From positions 1 to 64,000 of the forward strand of contig JAUVVA010000004.1 of assembly GCA_030604905.1 (NCBI GenBank): a stretch of DNA of 64,000 bases, in the 5' to 3' direction. This DNA is from Verrucomicrobiota bacterium (GTDB lineage: Bacteria; Verrucomicrobiota; Verrucomicrobiia; Opitutales; Opitutaceae). Within the stretch, counting starts at the first letter, position 1, and each line of letters opens with the position of its first letter. Under the pieces are notes generated by a model that saw nothing but the letters and a program-made list of their open reading frames with translations, was not told the DNA's origin and searched no databases. Of the stretch, positions 24,598 through 34,500 are shown piece after piece. Both the position numbers and the translations under genes were made by a program.

Positions 24598-25572
24598 ATG
24601 CACGTCCCCAAGGTTTTTCTCACCCGCCGCCTGCCCGGCTCCGTGATGGCTCGTCTTGCCGTCGAGACCGACCTCGCGCTCCTTCCCGAAGACCGGGCCC
24701 CGACCAAGGCCGAGATTCTCGCCGGCCTCTCGGGCCGGGAGGTTTTGTTCTGCAACATCACCGACCGGGTGGACGCGGAGATCCTCTCCAGCCCCGGGCT
24801 GCGGGTGGTGGCGAACTTCGGCGTCGGCTTCAATCACATCGACGTGGCCGCGGCCAGCGCCCGCCGTATCCCCGTAATAAATACACCCGGGGCGCTGACC
24901 GAGGCCACCGCCGACCTCGCCTTTGCGCTCCTGCTCGCGACCGCGAGGCGCCTCGGGGAAGGCGAGCGCCTCGTCCGGTCGGGACGTTGGAGAGGATGGG
25001 AGCCGCTTCAGCTGCTCGGCGCCGACGTGAGCGGCACGACACTCGGCCTCGTCGGCTTCGGGCGCATCGGCCGCGCCATGGCGGACCGCGCCCGGGCCTT
25101 CGGAATGCGCCTCGTCTATTGGAACCGCACCCGTCTGTCGCCGGCTGAGGAAGCCGCTTGCGACGCCCGCTACCTGCCGCGCGACGAACTGCTCGCCAAT
25201 TCCGATTTCGTCTCCCTCCACATCGCCTACACGTCCGACACGCACCACCTGATCGACGCGCGCGCCCTCTCCTTGATGCGACCTCATGCGATTCTAGTGA
25301 ACACCGCCCGCGGCGCCGTGGTGGACGAGGCAGCGCTCGTGATCGCGCTGCGGGAGCGGCGCATCGGAGGCGCCGGCCTCGATGTGTTCGAGCAGGAGCC
25401 CCTTCTCGCGCCCGGTCTGGCAGGATTGGAAAACTGCGTGGTCGTCCCGCACCTGGGCAGCGCCACCTCCGGGACGCGCGCGCGCATGGGCCACATGGCG
25501 CTCGATGACCTGCTCGCCGTTTGCGCCGGGCGGAAGCCGAAGCACTGCGTGAACCCCGCCGCGCTCGAATAG
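24598..25572 (+). CDS. D-2-hydroxyacid dehydrogenase (glyoxylate/hydroxypyruvate reductase type)
   Basis: 324 residues from ATG 24598. NAD(P) is bound by GLVGFGRIGRAMADRA (about 150). The catalytic triad of the family is visible: Arg in LVNTARGAVVDE, Glu in GLDVFEQEPL and His in VVPHLGSATSG. GVGFNHIDVAAA and TEATADLAFALLLATAR are further family marks. The enzyme reversibly reduces 2-keto acids such as glyoxylate, hydroxypyruvate or 2-keto-sugar acids. It follows the FAD protein by 62 bases on the same strand and likely belongs to the same operon. No terminator with a T run is visible downstream; a repeat copy and a GC hairpin follow before the convergent GH43 gene. Confidence 0.92.
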   Translation: MHVPKVFLTRRLPGSVMARLAVETDLALLPEDRAPTKAEILAGLSGREVLFCNITDRVDAEILSSPGLRVVANFGVGFNHIDVAAASARRIPVINTPGALTEATADLAFALLLATARRLGEGERLVRSGRWRGWEPLQLLGADVSGTTLGLVGFGRIGRAMADRARAFGMRLVYWNRTRLSPAEEAACDARYLPRDELLANSDFVSLHIAYTSDTHHLIDARALSLMRPHAILVNTARGAVVDEAALVIALRERRIGGAGLDVFEQEPLLAPGLAGLENCVVVPHLGSATSGTRARMGHMALDDLLAVCAGRKPKHCVNPAALE

Positions 25573-25580
25573 CGCACTTT

Positions 25581-25703
25581 CAGAGCGGAGTGTGGCCGAT
25601 ATCAGGCGCCAAGTTTCGTGTCGCCGCCGCGGCTCTCCCGCACGCCTGTAGGCGCGCGCGACGCACCGGGCGCTTGATGACTTCCCGCGCCTTTCTCCGG
25701 CCA
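25581..25703. repeat. Dispersed intergenic repeat, copy 2
   Basis: Partner of 331-450; the 81-base core is 25623-25703. It is between the convergent ends of the dehydrogenase and GH43 genes, starting nine bases after a stop codon. The small palindrome is CGCCTGTAGGCG here. Confidence 0.7.
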
Positions 25704-25731
25704 CATCGTCGATCGCTCAAGAAGTAGGGCC

Positions 25732-25754
25732 CGCGTCGGACGCGAGCCGACGCG
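25732..25754. terminator. GC hairpin between convergent genes
   Basis: Perfect arms CGCGTCGG and CCGACGCG with a 7-base loop, located between the stops of the two convergent genes at 25572 and 25778. No T run is present on either strand, so bidirectional termination is only plausible. Confidence 0.4.
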
Positions 25755-25777
25755 ACGCGCGAATCCGGCAAAGTCGC

Positions 25778-27145
25778 CTAAGGGGCAAACGACAGGCTGT
25801 GCAACCACACCGGCCCGCCCCCGCAATGGCGGCAGGAGAGCTCGCCAATCTCGCGCACCGCCTTCGGCCAAACGACCTCGACCTCGTGCCACCGCCCGTC
25901 GCCCGGCACCTCGGCCGCGCACTCCATCGCCTCGTCCGATACGGCTCGAAGCACCAGCCGCCCGCCCTGCTCGCCCGCTCGCAGCCGCAGCCTCAGCCGG
26001 GTCACCGGGCGCTCCGCCCGCCACCGATGGAAGCCCACCCAGGCACCAGGCTCGCGGAGAAGGGCGGCGCCGTCGCCCTCGACCGAAAGGTCCCGCTCGC
26101 GCTCCACGGGGCCGCCCGAGGCGTGATAATCCACCCCGAGATGGCGCCCCTCGACATCGAGCCATAGCTCGCGGGCGCGCACTGGACCGCAGCCACGCGG
26201 GGAGTCCGGCGGGGCGCCATCCAGCCGCCGCGGCCGCAGCTCGCCGCGAATCCGCCGGTGCAGGGGGTCGGGACCGTCCTCGTGATAGAGGACAAGGTCC
26301 CGCCCCCGCCAGCCCGCGACGCAGGCTTGGACGGTGCGGGCCCGGTCCCGTTGGACGTCGCCGGTGTATTCAAACGGGCCATACGGATTGTCGGCGACCG
26401 CGCGCGCCAGGATGTCGCGCTCGTCCTCGAGGCGCGCCGCCTCGACCTCGCGCCTTCCGTAGAGCATATGGAAACGTCCGCAGCGGTGATACACCCACGG
26501 GCTTTCGTGGTATTTCCAGGGCTTCGACACCTCCCGCGCCGGGCCGGCCAGCTCCGTCATCGAGGCCGCGAGGGGCGCGCAGTATAGCTCCTCGTTTTGA
26601 CCGAAGTAAAGGAAGGCCCCGTGCGGCGAGAAGACGCAGACGGGCGAGACCAGCAGGCCCGACGCCGCGGATCGCACGCCGGGCGTCCGCCGCGTAATCA
26701 GCGGAGCGCCTCGCGCGTCGCGGAAGGGCCCCTGCGGCCGGTCGGCCACCGCCACGCCGATCTGGTCCACCATGGGGAAATAATACCAGTAGCGCCCGAG
26801 CGCCTCCACGCAGTCACCATCCCAGGCGGGCCCGTCGGCCCATGCGATATCCTGGCGCCGCAGCACGCAGCCGTGGTCGGTCCATGTCTCCAAATCGGAC
26901 GTCGAAAAGGCATGGTAGTCGTTCATCGACCACCATCCGTCGTTGCTCCAATGCGGATCCTGGTCAGCGTAGAGCCACAGCCTCCCGTCGCTGAAAACGT
27001 GGGCCGCGGGATCGGCGAGATACTTCGGGGTGGGCAGAAGCGCGAGCCCGTCCGGTTGCCGGGCGTCCATGATCCCTGCTTTAGCGGAGGCGAGCGCCGC
27101 GCCGCCATCCGCGCCGTTCCATTCCATTTGCAGTCGTGCGTTCAT
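25778..27145 (-). CDS. GH43-like glycoside hydrolase with C-terminal beta-sandwich
   Basis: 455 residues, no signal peptide. The five-bladed propeller signature starts KYLADPAAHVFSDGRLWLY with the likely base Asp45; WTDHGCVLRRQDIAWADGPAWDGD gives the second blade, and Glu214 in KYHESPWVYHRCGRF is the likely acid. The usual third carboxylate, normally Asp in an IDP..F..DG motif, seems to be Ser in LVSPVCVFSPHGAFLYFG (about 165-182). Either another Asp compensates or activity is reduced. Residues from about 320 form a CBM6-like beta-sandwich (ending GPVWLHSLSFAP). GH43 members act on arabinans and xylo-oligosaccharides. ATG 27145 overlaps the stop of the large GH74-like gene (ATGA), so translation is coupled and it is the second gene of that operon. 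Confidence 0.8.
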   Translation of the reverse strand: MNARLQMEWNGADGGAALASAKAGIMDARQPDGLALLPTPKYLADPAAHVFSDGRLWLYADQDPHWSNDGWWSMNDYHAFSTSDLETWTDHGCVLRRQDIAWADGPAWDGDCVEALGRYWYYFPMVDQIGVAVADRPQGPFRDARGAPLITRRTPGVRSAASGLLVSPVCVFSPHGAFLYFGQNEELYCAPLAASMTELAGPAREVSKPWKYHESPWVYHRCGRFHMLYGRREVEAARLEDERDILARAVADNPYGPFEYTGDVQRDRARTVQACVAGWRGRDLVLYHEDGPDPLHRRIRGELRPRRLDGAPPDSPRGCGPVRARELWLDVEGRHLGVDYHASGGPVERERDLSVEGDGAALLREPGAWVGFHRWRAERPVTRLRLRLRAGEQGGRLVLRAVSDEAMECAAEVPGDGRWHEVEVVWPKAVREIGELSCRHCGGGPVWLHSLSFAP

Positions 27146-30100
27146 TCGTTATCCCAAGGCATCTCGATTCTCAGTCGCAAAAAGCGCCGGGGCTCCTGGG
27201 CGAGAGGTTGCGGGTCCACGAAGGACACCTCTCCGCCGGTCGTGCCCGGATTCCTGGCCAAGGCCGACCAGTTCACTAGGTCGGAACTCGCTTCAACGAT
27301 GTAAACAAGGTCCGCACGGTGTCGGGCAAAGCTGAGCACCAGATGGCCGCCCGTGCTGTCGATCCGGGGCACGCGAAGGGAGCCGCCGTTGGTCGGCGAG
27401 GTGCCGAGCGCGTATTCGAGCAGGTTTGACATGCCGTCCCCGTCGGGATCGGCACCGGGCCCGATGACGCTCGCGTCCAAGCTGCTTGGCCAATGGCTTT
27501 GCTGCCACAGGGCAAAGCCCGGCAAGCGCGGGGAAACCTCGACGAGAAACTCCTCGATCGACGCGTAGAGTTCGTTGGTGCCTTGCGCGTCGTTTTCCAG
27601 ATAGACGCCAAAGCCGGTGAGGTCCCGAAAATTTCTCGGCGAATAGGTCAAGGAGCCGAGCGCCAGATTCAGATCCGTCGCCGGAGAGATCTCCGCCCAG
27701 CCGCCATCTTGCTCGTCGTCGGTGAAACTGAGCGTGCGGGCCGCCTCCGAGGCTTGGGAAAAACCGGCTTGCGAAACGAACCAACGCGTGTCTTCGCGGA
27801 CAACCCAGCGGGCGTTCGCCACGTTGGCCCAGCGCGCCGTGTAGTTGGTTTCGGCTCCGTCTCCCTGGCGGGCGATCAGCTTCGAGGTGGTGGTGAAGTG
27901 CAGTGGCCCGGCGCGGTGCGCGGGTGAAAAGTCGTCCTTGAGCCAGACAAAGAACGCGTGCGTCGCGGTCGAGGCGTTCGAACCGGTCTGGGTGCGCAGG
28001 GTGATGGCGTCCTCGGCGACGTTGCCCAGCGCCCCATTCTCCCGCACCGCGGCGATGGTGAGCGCGGGAGCGGAGTTCGAATTGAACCGCACGCGCTGGA
28101 TGCCGCCGTAGAAACGATCCGAAGGCCCGGCGTAAGAGGCGCCCGGGGAGATCAGCGGCGTCCCCAGGTCCCAGGGGATCATTCGCCGCACATCGTTCGC
28201 CGTCGAGCCTCCGTCGAGGTTGAGGGACGACTCCGTGTTCGATGCGCGGAAGTTTTGGTGGGCGGAGACGTAGTCGCCGCGCCAACGCACCACCTGCATG
28301 GTGCCCGAGCCGGCCACGTTGGTCACCGTGGCGAGGTCCGTGATCGTGCCGTGCCTCACCTCGACCAGGTAGGGTCCGCCAAGATAATCGCCGGCGGTGT
28401 AAAGACCGCCGGAGGAGATGCGGCCTCCTGTCGTGCTCCAGACCACGGCCGGCGGCGTGTTGAGGAGCAAGCCGTGCGTGGTGCGGGCCGTGACCGCGAA
28501 GGCCTGCGTGCCCCCCACGGGCACGGAGGCGAAGCCCGGCGTAATCTCCAAGGCTCCCAGCACGCCTTGCACGTTGACGCTCAGATCCGCATGGGTGCTG
28601 CGGCGGTCGGCATCGCTCACCGTGCAGCGGAGCACATAGGTGCCGGTGGCGGTGAAGGTGGCGGTGCTGGCGGACGCCGCGGGGGAGAAGTTGGAGCTGA
28701 AGCTCACCGCGCCACCGTGCGGCGCGGAAAGCACGGTCCAGGCGTAGCTGAGCTGCGCGGCCGGCGTCTCCGCATCGGTCGCGCTCGCGCTTAGTGTGGT
28801 GGAGGCGGTGGTGACGGGATTCGACGCGGCGGAGGGCGGCTGGGTGAAGACCGGCGCCTCGCCCACTTCCGCGCTGATCAGATCGACGTAGAAGAATCCT
28901 CGTCCGGTGGTGGCCACGAACACCCGCCCGGGCCGGGCGAGATCGCCCGAGATGCCGACGCCCATGTCGAGGGGGGCGGCCCCTTGGCCCGTCGGGCGCG
29001 TCCACGTGGCGCCATCGTCGGTGGAGTAGTAGATGGACGGCGCCGTGTCGCCCGTGCGCCGCCCCAGCACGTAAAGGGTCGTGCCGGTGCGCCCGGGAAG
29101 GGCCGCTCCAAACCCAAATGCGCTCACCCGTTGCCACCCGCTGATCGATTGCCAGGTGGCTCCGCCGTTGGTCGAGCGGCGAAGCGAGGTTGAGCGATCG
29201 GTGAACCAAAGCTCCCGGGCGACCCCCGGCCGGGCCTCGATGTGTGCCAACCAATGGGACGGCAGCGTGCGCTCCGAGACCAGGCTCCAGTTCGCGCCCC
29301 CGTCGGTCGAACGGAAGATCGAGCCGCCAAACGGGGAGCTGGTGTGCTCGTGGTAGGCGTAAAAGGTGAGTTCCTCCACCGCGTCGGCCGCCAAGACCGA
29401 GCTTGAGCCGTTGTAGATGTTGTTTGCCCCGCTGAAATTGATCGAGCCGCCGTTATAGACCAACCCTTGCGCGAGCTGCCAGGTGGCCCCGCCATCGACC
29501 GAATAGACCGGCCGGTGATTGTTGCCCGAATACCAGCCGGCGTTGAAGGGAATCCAAACCATGCGGGTGCGGTTGGTGGCGGACACGGCGATGTTGCCCC
29601 CCAGCGCCATGCCATAGCCGGAGGCCGGCGCGGAGGGATGTTTTCCGAGGCGGCGCCAGGTCTGCCCGCGGTCGTCGGAAGCGAGCACTTCTCCCGCACT
29701 GTATTCGGGGTCGGAAAAGGCGACCGCGATGGTGTCGGTCTGCGCGCTCACGCCGAAGCCGGTGGAGTTGGCGATCGCGCGCGTGCCGAGATGCGCGCGT
29801 GGCATCACCGTCGGGTCTTGGATGAGGAAGCCGCCCTTGTCCATCGCCCCGAGCGCCACGCCGCCTCCCCACGACAGCGGCAGCGGGAGCGCACGCATGC
29901 CGACCAACTCTTCCAGCCCGGCCATGAAAGCGAGGCCGTCCGCCACCACGGGAGTCGCCGCGAGGTTTCGATACACGTAAACCGCGTAACCGGTGGTCGC
30001 CCAAAGCTGCTGGGGCTTACCGGGTGCGAAGATCATGCCGCCGGAGTAGCTGTGGCGGGCGGAGCTGGGCTCGATCCACTCGGGCTGCACAAAGGTCACC

Positions 30101-31206
30101 GCGCGATGCGTGCCGGTCGGGAAGGCTGACGCGCTGTCGGAGGTGTGGATCCGCCAGTTGGCGCCACCGTTCGAGGAAATGAACAGGTCGCGGACGGTGT
30201 TGCCATTGTCGTTGATCGCGATGCGGTCCGGGTTGCTCGGATCCACCGCGAGGCCGGCCCACTGCCGCCAGCTGTAGGTGAAACCGGATACAGGCGGCGT
30301 GATGTTGGCCCACGCGCCCCCCCGCCAGCGCCAGACGCCGTTGGTCAAGGTGACATAGAGCGTGCCGTCGGAGCCCAGCCGCCCTTGGATCGGGTTCGCG
30401 TTTGCCGTCGGCTGCGTGCCGAGCAGGGTGAAGCTCTCCCCGCCGTCGGTGCTCCGCCAGACGCCTTCCTCCATGATTCCGAGATAGATCGTCGAGGATC
30501 GGGTTGCCCCGCCCGTCGCGACGGTCGTCGCCGGATCGATCGCCACGAAAGTGATGCCCGCGTTCTGCGCCTTGCCGTCGCGCGTCGCGCCATTGCTCCC
30601 GCCCAAAGGCAGGCTGGTCGCGATCCGCGTCCATGTGGTCCCCGAATCGAGGCTGCGCCAGAGACCGTCCTGGCGGGTTCCGAAATACAGCACGGACGAG
30701 TTGGAGGGATCCACGACCAACCGGTCCCCGGCGTGGCGCCAGGCGCTGTTGCCCCCCTGCTCGATCGTGGAGCTGAAGCCCGTCAGGGTGCTCCACGTGC
30801 GCCCTCCGTCGGTCGACCTCAGGATACCGTTTGGCCCCTGGCCATCCTCGACGTAGGCCCCGAACGCGACATAGATGCGGAGCGGATCACGCGGATCGAG
30901 GGCCATGCCATCCACATAGCGAACGGCCGGCATCTGCATCCCGTGCTCGTCCAAGAGAGCGGTCCAGCGCGCGGCCGCCCCGTCCCAGCGAAAAATCCCG
31001 CCCACATCGGTGCGGACATAGATCTCGTCGGTGGCCGGATGCGAGGCGATGCCGGTGACAAAGCCCATGCCGCGCAGGTCGATGTTGCGCCACTGCGTCT
31101 GCCCGGTGGCAAAGGCGGTCGAGGGCCGCACGCCCGCCCACGACAGGACGAGCAGAACGACAAGCAGGAGAATCGCGCGAGGGCGCCTGAACGGGGTGAT
31201 TCGCAT
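27142..31206 (-). CDS. Large secreted GH74-like multidomain protein
   Basis: 1354 residues from ATG 31206, followed by a signal peptide (ILLLVVLLVLSWAGVRP, cleavage near 33). Residues about 40-770 are the double propeller with IDLRGMGFVTGIASHP, YVRTDVGGIFRW and many Asp-box blades such as GVWRSTDGGESFTL and LFISSNGGANWRI. Next come a PKD-like domain (about 790-882, ending YVLRCTVSDADRRST), an Ig-like segment (about 884-962) and a ~250-residue beta-rich region that may be a jelly roll. The last 110 residues hold PDGDGMSNLLEYALGTSPT, YIVEASSDLVNWSALARN and RFLRLRIEM, a module shared with 17592-19940 and 34918-37293. The first part should cut xyloglucan-type chains outside the cell; the long tail may attach it to the surface or to substrate. 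It is co-translated with the GH43 gene. Confidence 0.85.
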   Translation of the reverse strand: MRITPFRRPRAILLLVVLLVLSWAGVRPSTAFATGQTQWRNIDLRGMGFVTGIASHPATDEIYVRTDVGGIFRWDGAAARWTALLDEHGMQMPAVRYVDGMALDPRDPLRIYVAFGAYVEDGQGPNGILRSTDGGRTWSTLTGFSSTIEQGGNSAWRHAGDRLVVDPSNSSVLYFGTRQDGLWRSLDSGTTWTRIATSLPLGGSNGATRDGKAQNAGITFVAIDPATTVATGGATRSSTIYLGIMEEGVWRSTDGGESFTLLGTQPTANANPIQGRLGSDGTLYVTLTNGVWRWRGGAWANITPPVSGFTYSWRQWAGLAVDPSNPDRIAINDNGNTVRDLFISSNGGANWRIHTSDSASAFPTGTHRAVTFVQPEWIEPSSARHSYSGGMIFAPGKPQQLWATTGYAVYVYRNLAATPVVADGLAFMAGLEELVGMRALPLPLSWGGGVALGAMDKGGFLIQDPTVMPRAHLGTRAIANSTGFGVSAQTDTIAVAFSDPEYSAGEVLASDDRGQTWRRLGKHPSAPASGYGMALGGNIAVSATNRTRMVWIPFNAGWYSGNNHRPVYSVDGGATWQLAQGLVYNGGSINFSGANNIYNGSSSVLAADAVEELTFYAYHEHTSSPFGGSIFRSTDGGANWSLVSERTLPSHWLAHIEARPGVARELWFTDRSTSLRRSTNGGATWQSISGWQRVSAFGFGAALPGRTGTTLYVLGRRTGDTAPSIYYSTDDGATWTRPTGQGAAPLDMGVGISGDLARPGRVFVATTGRGFFYVDLISAEVGEAPVFTQPPSAASNPVTTASTTLSASATDAETPAAQLSYAWTVLSAPHGGAVSFSSNFSPAASASTATFTATGTYVLRCTVSDADRRSTHADLSVNVQGVLGALEITPGFASVPVGGTQAFAVTARTTHGLLLNTPPAVVWSTTGGRISSGGLYTAGDYLGGPYLVEVRHGTITDLATVTNVAGSGTMQVVRWRGDYVSAHQNFRASNTESSLNLDGGSTANDVRRMIPWDLGTPLISPGASYAGPSDRFYGGIQRVRFNSNSAPALTIAAVRENGALGNVAEDAITLRTQTGSNASTATHAFFVWLKDDFSPAHRAGPLHFTTTSKLIARQGDGAETNYTARWANVANARWVVREDTRWFVSQAGFSQASEAARTLSFTDDEQDGGWAEISPATDLNLALGSLTYSPRNFRDLTGFGVYLENDAQGTNELYASIEEFLVEVSPRLPGFALWQQSHWPSSLDASVIGPGADPDGDGMSNLLEYALGTSPTNGGSLRVPRIDSTGGHLVLSFARHRADLVYIVEASSDLVNWSALARNPGTTGGEVSFVDPQPLAQEPRRFLRLRIEMPWDNE

Positions 31207-31530
31207 ACGGGGGCGGCTAAGCGAGAAGCAAGAAGGGCGGAATTCGGCGAAAGACAGGCCGCGACAGCGGGTGCGGACCCAATCTCCCACGCTGGAAAGG
31301 CGAAGAGGTCTGCGCGGCGGGCGGGGGCGAGCGGTGAAACTCAAAACGCGTTGCCGGCCCGACGCAGCCGCAGCGACATCTTATTCTGATAAGCGCGGCA
31401 CTTCGCGCGCCTTGGGGCGGCTCCCAAAATCCGCGGCTTGTCGCGCGCGCCCCCTCACTTTCGCCTCACCGCGGCGTCCCCCTCGCCCGCCGCTCCCCGC
31501 CTCCGGCGCCCCCAAAGTCGCGCTCCTCTC
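31207..31530. other. Divergent promoter region
   Basis: Separates the start of the GH74-like gene (minus) from the beta-helix gene (plus). The only distinct element seen is the operator-like palindrome at 31380-31393. The rest is GC-rich with no small gene or hairpin that I can support. Confidence 0.5.
31380..31393. promoter_or_regulatory. Operator-like palindrome CTTAT-TCTG-ATAAG
   Basis: Perfect 5-base arms with a 4-base centre in the divergent region, 174 bases from the GH74-like start and 138 bases from the beta-helix start. The adjoining bases GC after the right arm match the sites at 8391 and 4608. Confidence 0.6.
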
Positions 31531-34500
31531 ATGACCCACCTCCGCCCTCTTCTCCCCGCCCTCACCCTCGCCCTCGCCCCCCTGCTGCCCGCACAGCTCC
31601 CGGGCCAGCCCTTCACCTGGCAACAGCGCAACGCCGAGGTCCTGCCCCAAGGCGACCTGCGGTGGTCGCCGCAACCCTATCGCTTCGCCGCCGGCGCCAC
31701 GGTGCGCTACATCGATTTCGCGGACGGGGACGACAACGCCACCGGCGAATCCCAGACGAACGCTTGGAAACGTCACCCTTGGGACCCCGAGGCCACCGGC
31801 ACCGCCAAGGCCTTCAAACCCTCCGGCCCCGTGACCTACGTCTTCAAACGTGGCGTCGAATACCGGGGCCAACTCATCGTCCCGCCCGCCACGCGCGCGC
31901 CGGCCGAAGCCGGCGAGCCGATCCGATTGACCTCCGATCCTGAATGGGGCCAAGGCCAAGCCGTATTCCTCGGCTCCGAACGCGTCACCCGCTGGAGCCG
32001 GGGAGGGACGCCCGACATGCGCGAGCCGCAAAAAGTTTGGCGCGCGGAACTCGATTTTGCCCCCCGCACCCTCTGGGTCCTAGGGCAAGACGGCAGCGCG
32101 CAACGCCAGCCGCTCGCCCGCCACCCGAACTGGCGCGAAAGCGATCCGCAGGACCCGATGTCCGAATGGCCCGTGTGGGAAAATCCGGAATGGTGGAAAA
32201 ACGGAAACCGCTTCCACACCACCGAAGTGAAGGGCCGAAAACGGCACCAAGGCGTCAGCCGCAAGGTGTTTGACCGCCCCGCCGCCGATTACGTTGGCGC
32301 GACCGTTTGGACGGAATGGGGCATCGTGATGGGCAGCCCCTACCCCGCTCAGGTGGAGGCTTTCGACGATGCGAAAAAGGCCGTCGCCTTCCGCGGTCCC
32401 TGGACGTGGGAGCAGCAGGAAACCATCATGACGGGCAACCGCTTTCACCTCGAGGACAAGCCGTGGATGCTCGACGAGCCCGGGGAGTTCTGGGTGCGGC
32501 GCGGAGAAGGCGGCCGCAAGAGCGTGATCTACTTCCGCCCGCCGGAGGACAAAGACCCCAACACCCTCCGCATCGAGGCCGGGCGCCGCCTCAACTTCAT
32601 CGAAGCCACCGAACTCACCCACCTCGCCGTCTCGGGCCTGACCTTCCGTTTCACCGGCGTGCACTGGGACTACAACATCCCTTCCTGGGCTCATCCCGAC
32701 CTGAAAAACGCCGTCATCCGACTGAGCGGGCCAGCCGGGTCGCTGGCCGTTTCCCATTGCGTCTTCGAGCACGTCAACATGGCCGCCCGCGTGACGGCGC
32801 CCGAGCCCGGTGCCGGCCGCATCGGCCTCGTGCGTCTCGCCGACAACATCGTCCGCGACACCGACCACGGCGCCTTCACCGTCCTCTCCAACTTCGGCCG
32901 CCCCGAACACGGCGCCGTCCTCGCCGCCGATCCCGCCGCCGGGCGCGTCGAGCACGTCGATGTGCTGCGCAACCGCCTCGAGCGAATCGGCTATCGCATC
33001 ATCTCCGGCGAGCACGGCCACGCGGTGGACATCCGGTTCCCTCATACCTCGGAGATGTCGGGCAACGTCCTGCACCGCATCGCCGGCTGGGGGCTCTCCG
33101 TTTTCGGCGGAAAGCCCAGCGACGGGGGCCGCCACATCGCGGCGCTCGACGCCCCCTTCAGCCGCCACCTGATCCACCACAACCGCGTCGAGGATGTCCT
33201 TCTCAAGTCCAACGACTGGGGCGCCATCGAGACCTGGCAGGGCGGCCCCTTCTACGTCTGGAACAACGTCGTCATCAATCCCCGCGCCTTCAAAAACTGG
33301 ACCGCGGTGAACCTCAAGCCCGACGGAGTGCCCTCCTTCGGCCACGCCTACTACATGGACGGCTCGTTCAAAAACTACCTCTTCAACAACATCGCCATGG
33401 GCCGCAGCTCGAAGCTCGGCACCAAGGAGGTGAACACCTCGGCGGTGCAGGGAATCATCGGCTTCGAGAACACCTTTTTTCACAACACCTTCTTCCGCTT
33501 CGCCAACGGCACCCGCCAGCAGCAGCCGGACGCAGGGCGCCTCCGCTTCACCGCCAACGTCTTCGAGGACATCACCGCCTTCGTCTTTCGCAACGCCGAC
33601 CCCAAGGACGCCGCCCCCGATCCCAACGCCGCCCACTTCAAACAGGGCGGGGCCTTCGACTACCGGACGCTCGGCTACTCCCGTAACGTATTTTTCAATA
33701 CGCCCGGGCGCTTCGTTTTCGAGGAGACCGGCGTCGCCCACCCCGCCCCCGCGCCATTCGCCGACGCGCTCCGGCGCGTCGGCGCCCAGGCGTCCGCCAC
33801 CGGCGTGGTGGCCGACCGCCCGCCTCTCCGCGCCCCGGCACAGGGGGATTTTCGCCCCTCCGCAAACAGCCCCGCGATCGGACAGGGCGTGCGCGTCTTC
33901 GTGCCCTGGGGCCTGCGCGGGGTCGTCGGCGAATGGAGTTTTGTGAGAAACGCGGCGGCCCCCGCCCTCGTCCTTGACGAGTCGTGGTATATGCACGCGG
34001 CCCACACCACGCGCGAACGATACCACCGGGCGCCCCGCCCCCACCTGCGCGGCATGAACGTATCCGCCGCGGATTACGTCGCCGGTCCCTTGGAGAACTG
34101 GGCCGACGGGCCGGGGGCGCTCCGCCTCGACGGTCGCTCCCGCTTCCTCGCGCTCCCCGCAGCCGAAGCGGAGGGCAGCGGCTCCGCGGGCGACCATCGT
34201 GGCGTGAACATCCGCGGCGGCGATCTCCTCATCGAGGTCTATTTCCGTGCCGAATCGCCCGACGCCGTCCTTGTGCGCAAGCAGGCCGCCGACGACGGAC
34301 CTGGCTATCAACTCGCCCTGAAAGCCGGCCGGCCGGCCTTTCACGTGCGCGACGCCGCGGGCGTCTCGGGCAAGGTGCTGGGCGACTCGGAGCCCTTGCA
34401 CCGCGGCGACTGGCACCACCTCGTGGCCGAGTTCGACCGCGCGACGAACCGGCTCACCCTCTACCTGGACGGGCGCATGCTCGGCTCCTCCACAAGCGAC

